Assembly: GCF_020731355.1 (NCBI RefSeq)
Contig: NZ_JAJFZK010000009.1
Coordinates: 31,059 to 95,058, forward strand
Reading direction: 5' to 3'
From: Bacillus sp. REN16
Lineage (GTDB): Bacteria > Bacillota > Bacilli > Bacillales > Bacillaceae_L
DNA: 64,000 nt
The notes beneath the pieces were generated by a model. That model was given only the letters and a program-made list of their open reading frames with translations, had not been told where the DNA came from and made no database searches. Positions 18,839-28,436 of the stretch are shown here, in pieces. The position numbers and the translations under genes are program-made. Numbering within the stretch: position 1 is the stretch's first letter; each line of letters opens with the position of its first letter.

Positions 18839-19555
18839 GTGAATACAGCTATTCTTGATGTTCGCGATATTTCAAAATCATATAAAAAGAAACAAGTTCT
18901 TCAGGAATCAAGTTTTGATGTAAAAAAAGGAGATTGTATCGTTTTATGTGGAGGTAATGGTGCTGGTAAAAGTACGATTATCAAAATGCTAACAGGAATT
19001 GAGAAACCGTCTACCGGAAAAATCACTTATCATACAACCAAAAAGAAAAACTTTGGATATATGCCAGACCAAATGGTATTTCCGAAAGAACAAACACCCA
19101 TTGAGATTTTAAGCTATTATGGAAGTTTCTTAGGTTCAACAAAAGAAAAAATACACGAAGTCATAAAAATAGTGGGTCTCTGGAACGAACGAAATCAGAA
19201 AGTAGGATCCTTTTCAAAAGGGATGTCACAACGGGTTAATCTTGCCCAGTGTTTACTTGCTGATGCAGATATTTATATATTGGATGAGCCGACCAATGGT
19301 TTGGACCCCTATTGGGTTATAATTTTCAAAAAAATCATAAATGATCTCAAGCAAGAAGGCAAGACAGTTATACTAAGCAGTCATATTATGAGAGACATTG
19401 TTGATATTGCGGATGAGATCCTGCTAATTTTCAAAGGAAAAATATGTGGAAAAGGAAACCCCGATGAGCTATATGAGCATTTTGAATGTAAAAGTCTTGA
19501 GGAAATCTTTCTATTGCTTCATGAACAAAATACAAAACTACCGGTATCCATTTGA
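18839..19555 (+). CDS. nosF: NosF-like ABC ATPase
   Basis: 238 residues, GTG start with AAGGAAGGG upstream. Walker A GGNGAGKST (38-46), signature SFSKGMSQR, Walker B IYILDEPTNGLD and the switch His in LSSHIM. It energises NosY. It is the last gene of the nirK operon; the operon terminator begins inside its final codons. Confidence 0.9.
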   Translation: MNTAILDVRDISKSYKKKQVLQESSFDVKKGDCIVLCGGNGAGKSTIIKMLTGIEKPSTGKITYHTTKKKNFGYMPDQMVFPKEQTPIEILSYYGSFLGSTKEKIHEVIKIVGLWNERNQKVGSFSKGMSQRVNLAQCLLADADIYILDEPTNGLDPYWVIIFKKIINDLKQEGKTVILSSHIMRDIVDIADEILLIFKGKICGKGNPDELYEHFECKSLEEIFLLLHEQNTKLPVSI

Positions 19556-19570
19556 ATCCGGTAGTTTTGT
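19532..19570. terminator. Bidirectional terminator, nosF / SDR gene
   Basis: Perfect 13-bp stem ACAAAACTACCGG / CCGGTAGTTTTGT with a 13-base loop; A and T tracts make it work in both directions. It overlaps the nosF stop at 19553-19555. Confidence 0.88.
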
Positions 19571-19577
19571 GTTTATA

Positions 19578-20354
19578 TTATTGAGCAGTGTACCCCCCAT
19601 CAATCACACAGGCCTGACCTGTAATTCCCTTTGCATGCTCACTAGCTAAAAATAGAGCGTAATTCGCAATCTCATCAACAGCTAACAGGCGTTTTTGCGG
19701 CACAAGCGGATAAATTACCTCTTCTAAAACCTTCTCCAAACCAACATTTCTCGTCTTCGCTAAATCTGCTAACTGGTTTCTAACAAGCGGGGTATCGACA
19801 TATCCGGGACACACTGCATTTACCGTAATTCCATGTTCTGCTCCCTCTAATGCTGCAACCTTCGTTAAACCTATGACACCATGCTTTGCACTGTTATATG
19901 CTGCTTTTCCAGCAAAACCAATCAAACCATTAATCGATGCCATATTAATAATCCGGCCAAATTTCTGCTGTTTCATTATCGGAAACACATGTTTGATTGT
20001 AATAAATGGAGCGGTGAGCATAACGGATAATAACAGTTCATACTTTTCCTTTGGAAAATCTTCAATTGGAGACACATGCTGCAGCCCCGCATTATTAATT
20101 AAGCAATCAATTTTTCCGTATGTTGAAACAGTTTGGTGAATCACATCAATTATTTCATTCTCATTTGTGACATTACATTTTAAGCCAATTGCTTCATAAC
20201 CAGATTGTTGGAGCTTGAATGCCGCATTTTTCACTCCAGCTTCATCCATATCCGTTAACACCACACGTCCGCCATTTTCTGCGAAACTTTTTCCAATTTC
20301 AAATCCGATTCCACGTGCTGCGCCAGTAATTAAGATTACCTGATTTGTAACCAT
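19578..20354 (-). CDS. 3-hydroxybutyrate dehydrogenase (SDR family)
   Basis: 258 residues. NAD-binding TGAARGIG, NNAG, and the catalytic S...YNSAK tetrad are present. LQHVSPIEDFPKEKY and VDTPLVRNQLADLAK with PLVPQKRLL are characteristic of D-3-hydroxybutyrate dehydrogenases, which interconvert 3-hydroxybutyrate and acetoacetate. ATG 20354 follows AAAGGAGG; the open frame upstream adds six codons within that site. It is related to B. subtilis YxjF. Monocistronic. Confidence 0.85.
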   Translation of the reverse strand: MVTNQVILITGAARGIGFEIGKSFAENGGRVVLTDMDEAGVKNAAFKLQQSGYEAIGLKCNVTNENEIIDVIHQTVSTYGKIDCLINNAGLQHVSPIEDFPKEKYELLLSVMLTAPFITIKHVFPIMKQQKFGRIINMASINGLIGFAGKAAYNSAKHGVIGLTKVAALEGAEHGITVNAVCPGYVDTPLVRNQLADLAKTRNVGLEKVLEEVIYPLVPQKRLLAVDEIANYALFLASEHAKGITGQACVIDGGYTAQ

Positions 20355-20435
20355 AGATTCCTCCTTTTTCAATTGTTTTCAATACCTACTAATATCTTTC
20401 ATCATACCATCTGTATAGAGGTTCATTAAAGAGGA

Positions 20436-20466
20436 TAAAAAAAAGAAGACCCGATCCACAAACTGG
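20436..20466 (-). terminator. Possible terminator of the MFS gene
   Basis: Imperfect stem around ACCCAG...CGGGT followed by TTCTTTTTTTT on the minus strand. The stem is short and mismatched; the T tract is the strongest part. Confidence 0.5.
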
Positions 20467-20469
20467 GTA

Positions 20470-21660
20470 TCAGGCCTTCGCACTTAGTACGATATTGCTT
20501 TTTTCTTTTAGTTTTTTATCATAGATGACAGTTGTAAAAATGGAGACGATTAATAGCACGGCTAGGACTGTAAATAACATGCTCATTCCCCATAAATCAA
20601 CGAGTAATCCACCGAGTACTGGTCCAATCATTCTGCCTCCTGTTGCAGTACTGTTAACGATTCCTTGATAAAAACCTTCTCTTCCTTTAGGCGCGAGATC
20701 ATTTGCAATCGTTGGAACAGCTGGCCAAACAAACATTTCACCAACTGTTAAAATAATCATAGCCACTAAAAATCCCCTAAATGATCCTGCTGTCGACACA
20801 ATGAGAAAAGAACAAATAAATATAAGGATTCCAATGATAATTTGTTTTTTCAAGGATTTAGCAAAATATTTCACCGCCATGTTCAGTAAAGGCTGTCCGA
20901 GAACAATTAAGCCACCATTCACTGTCCATAATAGGCTATATTGTTTTAATGTAATTCCGATGTCCTGTGTATAGCTTGAAATCGTAGCCTGCCACTGTAC
21001 ATAGGCAACCCAACACAAAACATATCCGATACAAAGAATGAATAATGCAGTCAATTTTGAACGATTTTTTACGGTTTTAGATTGATCAAGCATGCTTGTT
21101 TGTGTTCCTTTTTCCGCATGAATGCCACGATAACCGAATAATGCCACTAGGAAGAACAAGACATACATGAATGTATTCGCCATAAATATATAATCAAATG
21201 AATATGAAGCAACAAATCCACCTAGGCCTGAGCCTATCGCTACACCAAGGTTCTGCGCGACATAAACAGCATTAAATGACCTTCTTCCACCCTCTGGCCA
21301 TACAGCACCTGCCATCGCGAACATGGCTGGAAACACCATTCCAGTGCCCAGACCAATGATTGTAAGGAAGATAACATAATGTGGCCAGCCATGATAGAAG
21401 GTCAATCCTGTAAGTGCCACTAATGAAATGAGGATTCCTGTCAGGATTGATTTGTAGCCGCCAATTTTATCGAAAAGGGCGCCGCCCACTAAATTCCCAA
21501 TAACGGTTGCACCCGCATTCACCATTAATATAAGACCTGCAACAGATAAAGATTTTCCTAAATGTCCATGAATATAAATGGCATTTAACGGCCATAAAAA
21601 TGATGAACCAGTGACATTAATAACCATTCCAATGATGATCATCCAAAGCGTTCTCGGCAT
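20470..21660 (-). CDS. Major facilitator superfamily transporter
   Basis: 396 residues with 12 predicted membrane segments. The MFS loop 2-3 motif appears as GGALFDKIGGYKSIL. It resembles YttB/YfkF-type drug or sugar efflux proteins, but substrate cannot be read from the sequence. ATG 21660 lies about nine bases after AAAGGAGGT; a GTG nine bases upstream overlaps this site. It stands beside the amylopullulanase gene, with a terminator between, so a role in maltodextrin metabolism is only a guess. Confidence 0.8.
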   Translation of the reverse strand: MPRTLWMIIIGMVINVTGSSFLWPLNAIYIHGHLGKSLSVAGLILMVNAGATVIGNLVGGALFDKIGGYKSILTGILISLVALTGLTFYHGWPHYVIFLTIIGLGTGMVFPAMFAMAGAVWPEGGRRSFNAVYVAQNLGVAIGSGLGGFVASYSFDYIFMANTFMYVLFFLVALFGYRGIHAEKGTQTSMLDQSKTVKNRSKLTALFILCIGYVLCWVAYVQWQATISSYTQDIGITLKQYSLLWTVNGGLIVLGQPLLNMAVKYFAKSLKKQIIIGILIFICSFLIVSTAGSFRGFLVAMIILTVGEMFVWPAVPTIANDLAPKGREGFYQGIVNSTATGGRMIGPVLGGLLVDLWGMSMLFTVLAVLLIVSIFTTVIYDKKLKEKSNIVLSAKA

Positions 21661-21782
21661 TACGGGCACCTCCTTTTTTACTTTTTAAATCCATATCAAA
21701 ACAATTCTATTCCCTGCTGCACATTTAATCAATTTAAAAAAGTATTCCGAAAAGTGGACGAGTATAAATGCATAGAAAAATG

Positions 21783-21819
21783 GAAAGGGTGATATCTCCG
21801 CACGAGGTATCACCCTTTC
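21783..21819 (-). terminator. Terminator of the amylopullulanase gene
   Basis: 12-bp stem GAAAGGGTGATA / TATCACCCTTTC with a 13-base loop; the minus-strand exit reads CATTTTTC. Confidence 0.75.
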
Positions 21820-21825
21820 TTTCTA

Positions 21826-24800
21826 TTATTTCCTCATAACTTGTCTTCGCTTTTGTAAAACAATAAACACTACACCAAATAGAATTAACGCTGCACCTAC
21901 TGCTAACCAATTATAAAAATCATTTGCCGTTGCAGGGAGTTTAGAGCCATTCTTCCCAGTTTTAGGATTTGTCACATCAGAGTTACCTGGCTTATCTCCT
22001 GGGTTTTGACTTGGATTTTTTCCAGGGGCGTCACTCGGATCTTTTCCGGGATCTTTCCCAGGTTCTTTTCCAGGATCTTTCCCTGGATCTTTTCCGGGAT
22101 CTTTTCCTGGCTCTTCACCCGGATTTTCACCTGGGTCATCCTGAACCAATGCCAGGATAACAGCACCGCCATCATCCTTAGAAGGTATGTCAACATGTAC
22201 TTGCTTGTTCTCATCAACAATAATCTCTTTATTATTATACAAGTCAGTTAATACCGTGTTTGGCTCGAAATTGACTGTAAATGTTACCTGTTTGCTCTTT
22301 GATGTTGTATTTAGACCTACTACTAGTCTCTCATCTTGATATTCTCTGGCAAATACCAAATACTGATCAGCGTCACCGCCTGCTATTTTCTCGCGACTGC
22401 CCTTTGAGAATACTAATGAGTAATCTTTACGAATATTTAGCAATGTCGAATAGTGTTTGTGTAAAGCAGTTGCTGTTGGATCATTATTATCTAGCAACTC
22501 CCATGGCATATCGCCACGATTTTGTCCAAATGCAACTACCGTTTCTCCATCTTTTTCCCAATCAGATTTTCCTGATTTCCCTAGTTCCTCACCGTAGTAA
22601 ATAACAGGTTGACCTTTAGATGTAATTTGCAGTGCAGATGCCACTTTTAATTTACCAACATCACCGTTTACATACTCTGATAAGAACCCATTTTGGTCAT
22701 GACTGCTTAGAAATTGACCTAATGTTGCTGTATTTGAAAGTTGATTATTACGATTTTGTAGGTATTCTTCAACACTATCAATGTTTCCATCCACGAATGA
22801 CTTTGCCTTTTCCTTAAAATCAAAGTCTAAAAGTGAATCCATTTGTCCAGTACCTAAGTACCCACCATCGTCAATAACACTTGCGCCCCATAATTCACCA
22901 ATCATCTTAAAATTAGGGTCTATCTTTGTAATCTCATTTTTAAGTGCCTGCCATGTCGCTGGTTCTACATGCTTTACAGTGTCAATACGGAAGAAGTCAA
23001 TTGTATCTCCACGGTCTGTTCTCGCTCTTTCTAACCATGCCGTTTGCCATTCAATAATTTGCTTCCGAACTTCTGAATCCTCAGTCTTAAGGTCAGGAAG
23101 ATGATCAAGCTCTCCCCTTACAGTTGGATCTTCATCAACGGTTCTGAACATACCATCAAATTTCGCTATTTCTTCTTCAGTTGGCAGGTTTGAAGAATCA
23201 GCCTTCCAGGCCTCATTAAATTCACCGTTCATCCCATAGCCCGCATGATTTACAACAACATCAAGCATAATCTTGATTCCACGATCATGCGCTTTTTCAA
23301 TGAGCTTTTGGAATGTTTTTATATCACCCAAATGTTCATCAAGCTTAGTGAAATCCTTTGCCCAATAACCATGATAGCCATACTGCTTAGCTTTAAGTCC
23401 ATCCACGGTTGTAAAGTCCAACCCTTTATTAAAATCAATATTATCTACAATTGGTGTAATCCAAATTGTGTTGATTCCTAGGTCTTCTATATAATCTAAC
23501 TTATCAATGATTCCTTGGAAGTCACCACCATGATATGCTTCTGCATGATTTGGATCATACTCTTCTCCACCATTATTTGATGGATCTCCATCTTTAAAAC
23601 GGTCAGTTAAAAGGAAATAAATACGCGCTTCATCCCAATCAAAGTCTAGTTTGTCGCCTACTATTTGTTCCGGTTTCACTGTAAGTGTAACTGTTTTTGT
23701 ATGCGTATTTCCATACTCATCAATCGCTGTGATAACAATTTCCTTTTCCCCAGCTGTTACTGATTCATCAACAGAAAAACTTACTGCTCCCACGGATGGA
23801 TCAATCACAGCCTTTTCCTTACCGCCTAAAGGTGAAAGATTAACAGAAAGTTCACGTATTGTAACGCCTTCCTCTGATGTTGCCTTGGCTGTAAGAACAG
23901 TACTCTCATCATAGGTAATCTCATTAGGTGACACCGAAGCTTCTATTGTTACATTTGGACGATTATACGTTATTGTTGATTTCCCATTTTTGGTATTCTT
24001 AGGGTCAGTCACTTCTACAGTTTCCCCATCCTTTGTTATTAAGAAGCTATATTCATGTGTACCTTCAGGAATATTTTCTAATTTATAAGAGAAATACTCA
24101 TTTTGTTCACTATACTCCATCGGATATTCTTTATCATTGATTTTGACAGATACAGCATCAATTTTATGCATTTCATCTGTTGCAAACAACTCTTCGTCTC
24201 TATAGTAGAATGTGACATCTCCATTTTCTAAGACAGGTCCTTTCACGTTTGGAACGATTGTTTGCCCTGGAACACCTGTTAAAACTGTTACCTTAGTCAA
24301 AATGGCTTGACGATCCATTTTAATCGTATGATCATCGCTATCTGGTGAAATCTTTGCTGTATTCCAATCTGTACCTCGTCGGACTAAAAAGCCAATCGAT
24401 TCCGTCTCAGGTGCAATTTCAACATTAGCAATTGCGGTATCTCCTTCAATCGATTCAAAATCGATTTGATCATTTTTCACACCTGTATTCCATACCCATA
24501 GATTCCAATCACCTTGTTCCGTTTTGAAATCACCTTCTGGCCGTACATATTTAATTCGAACATATCGTTTTACATTCTTTTTTATTTCCATGTCATGTTT
24601 TCCTACTGCACCTCCAGACTTCGCTGTAATTGTTACAAAGCCTGATTTAACACCAGTTACTTTACCAGCACTGTCCACTTTTGCAGTTGTTTGATCTGAG
24701 GATGACCAAGCAACCTTTGCACCAAGCATATCCTGACCATATTGGTCCTTAACTAGTGACGTTAACTGCGTAGAATATGTTTCAAATACAGACTCATAAC

Positions 24801-27800
24801 CAGAAATTTGAATCGTATTTGGCACTAAGTTGTCAACTGTAACTTGGATTTCGGCTGTACTATTTCCTGCTTTTGCAGTTACTGTTGCTTTCCCTTTTGC
24901 AATACCAACTATTTTGCCATTATCAACAGTAGCAATTTCATCATTAGATGAAGACCATTCAATTTCTTCACCTAGCATCATTCTACCTTTTTGATCTCTT
25001 ACATAAGCAGTGATCATTTTCGAATCACTTGGATTAATTGCAACGAAACTTGGATTAACTGCTATAGTTGTCGGAACTGGAGTGTATGCCTCCTCAGCGT
25101 CATCATATACGACCATCATTGATAGACCTTCAACAGAAACTTTATTTGAATGAATCGTGCGGATTGTTTCTGTTCCCGCAGTTGTGTGATCAACTACAAT
25201 CTTCCATTCAGTCGTTGTTGGAAGGGTTACTTCCTGAGCAGTCTTATTGGCATTATATATCACGACAATGTTTTTCCAGGTATCATTATTTGCGTAATCT
25301 TTTAATTGATAGGCTACAACATTATCATTCTCTTTAAGAACTTCTAAATGATTCTCAATATCTGCTTTTTCATCCATTCTAAAAGCAGAGTGAGATTTTC
25401 TAAGGTCAATTAACCCTTTATAATAATTATAGACTGATTGATATTCATCTTTTAATTCCCAACGAATTTTATTAATTGAGTCAGAGCTCTTATAGCTGTT
25501 ATGGACACCGTATTTACTTCTTAGCATCTCCTCTCCTGCATGGAGGAACGGAATACCTTGAGATGTTAGCACAATGCCATTTGCCAAAAGACTACGTTTA
25601 ACCCATTCATTATCTAATACGTTTTCTTCTGTGATAACAGCATGTGGGTCATAGTCGGGGTTAGTATGGTTTGAATCTGTACCCGCTACCCTCATTAATT
25701 TGTCCCATAAATTCAAATTGTCATGAGCCGTAACATAGTTAATAGTCTCCGAGGAACGATTTGTAAAGTCATAAATTGCTCCCTGTACTCCTTTAATAAT
25801 GTCAGCTTCCTTACCGGCTGCACCAGTAGCAAATCCTGTCCCTGCACCATCACTATCACCTTTAATTGCTCCACGAATATGATCGTTAAAAACAGCATAC
25901 CCTTGGTCTTTTTGTGTACCCTTTACATGTTGAAGGGCTGCCGGTAAACTTGTAGAACCGCCTGTCCACGGCTCACCATAAATTAAAATATTTGGGTCGA
26001 CCTTAGTTGTTAGTTCCTTTGTTATTTCTTGCATTGTTTGCTTATCAATTAAGCCCATTAAGTCAAATCTGAACCCATCAATTCCATATTCAGTTGCCCA
26101 ATAATGCACGGAGTCTTTAATATACTTACGCACCATCGGTCTTTCAGATGCAACCTCGTTTCCTGTTCCAGAACCATTCGTAATTTTCCCTGTATCATCC
26201 GTACGATAATAGTAGCCGGGAATAATTAGGTCAAAAGGTGAACTTCCTTTAAGCTGCGTTGATTCATTCATATAAGTATGATTATATACAACATCCATTA
26301 CAACGCGGATTCCTTGTTCGTGTAGTGCTTGGACCATTTGCTTATATTCTTTAATGCGATTTGTTGGATCTTGTGGATTAGTAGAATAAGAGCCTTCCGG
26401 TACATTAAAATGAACAGGATCATACCCCCAGTTAAACTTAGCTTCTGTAGAAGAAGGGTCATCGACTGTTAATTCATTCACTGAGCCAAAATCATAGGTT
26501 GGTAGTAGATGAACATAATTTACACCTAATTCCTTAAGTGAATCTATACCCGTTTTCACACCATTAGGTCCTTTTGTCCCTTTCTCTGTAAACGCAAGGT
26601 ATTTTCCTTTGTTCTTCATTCCTGATTGTTCATCAATTGAGAAATCTCTTACATGTAATTCATAGACAATTGCATCATTTGGTGAAACAATTGCCGGTTT
26701 ATCATTTGGATCAAATCCAGTTGGATCTGTACTGCGTAAATCAACGATCGCTCCTCGCTGCCCATTTGCTGAAGTAGCACTTGCGTAAGGATCGACTGCA
26801 TAATTCACTGTACCATCTGAAAATTCTAGTTTGTACATATAAAATTTATTCTTTAGATCTTGGGGAATTTCTACTGACCATACACCATTGTCTGCACGGT
26901 TCATTTCAGTTTCTTTGCCGTCTGTGTGGTCCGTAACGAATGCTCCTTTATAAGTGCCAGCATTGTCATAGATTGCTAGACTTACTTTAGTTGCAGTCGG
27001 TGCCCATAATTTAAAACTGGTTTTTTCAGATGTAAATGTGTACCCTAAGTCATCTCCTTCATAGTAAAAGTGGTCGTCATTTAGTATATTACGCATTATT
27101 AGAGGTGTTCCCTCAGTTTCGTCTATTGAAACCTTATATTGTTTTCTTACATCAATTTCTTCATCCTCTGCTACCTTTAGGATAACTTTATAATCATCAA
27201 TAACTTGTTTTGTTGTTGAAATTTTTTCATTAGTTTCTTGATCAATGACAGTAAACTGCTGTTCTCCGTATGCTTTATTTGTAGTTACTAACATCTCAGT
27301 TGTTGAATCCATAAGGGCAGACTGTACTTTTGTTGGTTCCGGTGATTCAATAGTAAAGACTGAGTTACCATTTGCTGATTGTTTATTTAATGGGTCAGTA
27401 GTTGATTGGTCCCATGATCGGTTATTTAAAACAAACTTATATTCATATCTCCCTGGTTTCAAATCCGAAAGGGTTGCAGAAAAAATGTCTCCATTCAATG
27501 TCATTTCTACTGCTGTTTCTAAATTCCAATCATTAAAGCTTCCAATTACATATGCCGCAGTTTCATCTGTCTTATTGTAATTAAATGTGACAGTTCCATC
27601 TTCATTGATGATAGGACTTTCAAGCATTGTAATTGAAAAAAAAGAATTTCCATCCTTTTGATTTGGGTTTAATGGGTCAGTTGTAGATTCATCCCAGGTA
27701 CGGTTGTTTTTTACAAATTTATATTGATACTCCCCCGGTTTTAGATCATAGACCGTTACAGAGAAAATACCATCTTTCTCATTCATTTCAATTGCATCAT

Positions 27801-28014
27801 TTAAGTTCCAATTGTTTGTAAAATTACCAATAAGAAATAATGCCTTTTCCCCCTGACCTGCATAATTGAATGAAACACTTCCGTCACCATTGATTACTGG
27901 ACTGACAGATTCCGCATTTCCTGTTGCAGGTAAAACAACACCTGAAAACAACTGCAAAACAAGTGTGCAAATCATCAACATAGATAACGTTTTCATTTTT
28001 GATTTTTTTAACAT
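21826..28014 (-). CDS. Cell-wall amylopullulanase (pullulanase plus alpha-amylase)
   Basis: 2062 residues. Signal peptide 1-34; two tandem X25/CBM-like repeats 36-128 and 132-222; CBM48 about 325-420; GH13 pullulanase about 440-940 with YNWGYDP-type motif (FNWGYDP), D651 nucleophile, E681 acid/base and D765; two Big_2 Ig-like domains about 982-1145; a PUD/CBM41-like domain 1150-1235; further Ig-like modules to 1450; a second GH13, alpha-amylase type, 1463-1905 with D1678, E1707 and D1773; a Pro-Gly-Lys-Asp wall-spanning linker 1960-2010; LPATA at 2026-2030; membrane helix and KRR tail. It cleaves alpha-1,6 and alpha-1,4 links of starch at the cell surface. AAGGGAGGGG precedes ATG. All six catalytic acids are intact. 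Anchoring probably needs a class D type sortase (LPxTA). Confidence 0.93.
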   Translation of the reverse strand: MLKKSKMKTLSMLMICTLVLQLFSGVVLPATGNAESVSPVINGDGSVSFNYAGQGEKALFLIGNFTNNWNLNDAIEMNEKDGIFSVTVYDLKPGEYQYKFVKNNRTWDESTTDPLNPNQKDGNSFFSITMLESPIINEDGTVTFNYNKTDETAAYVIGSFNDWNLETAVEMTLNGDIFSATLSDLKPGRYEYKFVLNNRSWDQSTTDPLNKQSANGNSVFTIESPEPTKVQSALMDSTTEMLVTTNKAYGEQQFTVIDQETNEKISTTKQVIDDYKVILKVAEDEEIDVRKQYKVSIDETEGTPLIMRNILNDDHFYYEGDDLGYTFTSEKTSFKLWAPTATKVSLAIYDNAGTYKGAFVTDHTDGKETEMNRADNGVWSVEIPQDLKNKFYMYKLEFSDGTVNYAVDPYASATSANGQRGAIVDLRSTDPTGFDPNDKPAIVSPNDAIVYELHVRDFSIDEQSGMKNKGKYLAFTEKGTKGPNGVKTGIDSLKELGVNYVHLLPTYDFGSVNELTVDDPSSTEAKFNWGYDPVHFNVPEGSYSTNPQDPTNRIKEYKQMVQALHEQGIRVVMDVVYNHTYMNESTQLKGSSPFDLIIPGYYYRTDDTGKITNGSGTGNEVASERPMVRKYIKDSVHYWATEYGIDGFRFDLMGLIDKQTMQEITKELTTKVDPNILIYGEPWTGGSTSLPAALQHVKGTQKDQGYAVFNDHIRGAIKGDSDGAGTGFATGAAGKEADIIKGVQGAIYDFTNRSSETINYVTAHDNLNLWDKLMRVAGTDSNHTNPDYDPHAVITEENVLDNEWVKRSLLANGIVLTSQGIPFLHAGEEMLRSKYGVHNSYKSSDSINKIRWELKDEYQSVYNYYKGLIDLRKSHSAFRMDEKADIENHLEVLKENDNVVAYQLKDYANNDTWKNIVVIYNANKTAQEVTLPTTTEWKIVVDHTTAGTETIRTIHSNKVSVEGLSMMVVYDDAEEAYTPVPTTIAVNPSFVAINPSDSKMITAYVRDQKGRMMLGEEIEWSSSNDEIATVDNGKIVGIAKGKATVTAKAGNSTAEIQVTVDNLVPNTIQISGYESVFETYSTQLTSLVKDQYGQDMLGAKVAWSSSDQTTAKVDSAGKVTGVKSGFVTITAKSGGAVGKHDMEIKKNVKRYVRIKYVRPEGDFKTEQGDWNLWVWNTGVKNDQIDFESIEGDTAIANVEIAPETESIGFLVRRGTDWNTAKISPDSDDHTIKMDRQAILTKVTVLTGVPGQTIVPNVKGPVLENGDVTFYYRDEELFATDEMHKIDAVSVKINDKEYPMEYSEQNEYFSYKLENIPEGTHEYSFLITKDGETVEVTDPKNTKNGKSTITYNRPNVTIEASVSPNEITYDESTVLTAKATSEEGVTIRELSVNLSPLGGKEKAVIDPSVGAVSFSVDESVTAGEKEIVITAIDEYGNTHTKTVTLTVKPEQIVGDKLDFDWDEARIYFLLTDRFKDGDPSNNGGEEYDPNHAEAYHGGDFQGIIDKLDYIEDLGINTIWITPIVDNIDFNKGLDFTTVDGLKAKQYGYHGYWAKDFTKLDEHLGDIKTFQKLIEKAHDRGIKIMLDVVVNHAGYGMNGEFNEAWKADSSNLPTEEEIAKFDGMFRTVDEDPTVRGELDHLPDLKTEDSEVRKQIIEWQTAWLERARTDRGDTIDFFRIDTVKHVEPATWQALKNEITKIDPNFKMIGELWGASVIDDGGYLGTGQMDSLLDFDFKEKAKSFVDGNIDSVEEYLQNRNNQLSNTATLGQFLSSHDQNGFLSEYVNGDVGKLKVASALQITSKGQPVIYYGEELGKSGKSDWEKDGETVVAFGQNRGDMPWELLDNNDPTATALHKHYSTLLNIRKDYSLVFSKGSREKIAGGDADQYLVFAREYQDERLVVGLNTTSKSKQVTFTVNFEPNTVLTDLYNNKEIIVDENKQVHVDIPSKDDGGAVILALVQDDPGENPGEEPGKDPGKDPGKDPGKEPGKDPGKDPSDAPGKNPSQNPGDKPGNSDVTNPKTGKNGSKLPATANDFYNWLAVGAALILFGVVFIVLQKRRQVMRK
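22000..22135. repeat. In-frame tandem repeat encoding PGKDPGKDP linker
   Basis: Twelve-base units (reading PGKD on the minus strand) repeated about ten times with variants, encoding the wall-spanning linker before the LPATA signal. Such arrays change length by slippage. Confidence 0.85.
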
Positions 28015-28034
28015 TAGCTTCCCCTCCCTTTACA

Positions 28035-28123
28035 ATTATAGTGAAACCGTTTGCACAAATATGTAAAAAATGAAAGATACTTAGAATGTGATTATGATAC
28101 ACATGTATGCGCAAACGTTTGCA
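28035..28123 (-). promoter_or_regulatory. Promoter and LacI-family operators of the amylopullulanase gene
   Basis: A TATAAT -10 (complement at 28035-28040) lies just upstream of the ribosome site. Directly before it, TGCAAACGGTTTCA (28042-28055) fits the core of the CcpA cre consensus and fills the -35/-10 spacer. A second site, the perfect palindrome GCAAACGTTTGC at 28111-28122, equals the MalR operator core of Firmicutes. The -35 is weak. Repression by CcpA and/or a MalR-like protein is inferred. Confidence 0.7.
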
Positions 28124-28221
28124 CTAGTCATTACTTAGTAAGGATAACATCTTTTTCAGTTAATTTGCAATAAGTAATAGGTTGTATTTTTAAAAAATTA
28201 TGATTAATCAAACCCACCTAA

Positions 28222-28255
28222 CAAAAAACGACAAGTGGATTAGTACCACTTGTCG
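28222..28255 (-). terminator. Terminator of the ytzC unit
   Basis: CGACAAGTGG-tactaat-CCACTTGTCG followed by TTTTTT on the minus strand. Confidence 0.88.
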
Positions 28256-28263
28256 CTTTATCC

Positions 28264-28425
28264 TTATTCAGGACGTTGTTTAGATTTAATAGGTTGTCCC
28301 TTTTCAAGATAATTTTGCTTTGATTTTTTAACAGGATCAAAATCCTTTCCGAATTCCACATCATTGCTATTTATCCCGTTTTTCGTTTTTTGCTCGGGAT
28401 TGTTTTGATCTGAACGCTTTTTCAT
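28264..28425 (-). CDS. Small hydrophilic protein, 53 residues
   Basis: Reads MKKRSDQNNPEQKTKNGINS and continues with many Lys, Asn and Gln to a stop at 28264. GGGGATGAGG precedes the ATG. It begins 11 bases after the ytzC stop and ends just before a strong terminator, so it is very likely the second gene of that unit. Composition resembles small spore proteins, but I do not recognise the family. No Cys, no hydrophobic segment. Confidence 0.7.
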   Translation of the reverse strand: MKKRSDQNNPEQKTKNGINSNDVEFGKDFDPVKKSKQNYLEKGQPIKSKQRPE

Positions 28426-28436
28426 AGCCTCATCCC

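Noticed and set aside
22000..22135. Possible non-coding minisatellite or CRISPR
   Set aside because: The repeat is in frame within the amylopullulanase gene and encodes a Pro-Gly-Lys-Asp wall linker before a sorting signal.
21969..22251. Plus-strand frames opposite the amylopullulanase C-terminus
   Set aside because: Shadows of a low-complexity coding repeat; compositionally odd and without ribosome sites.
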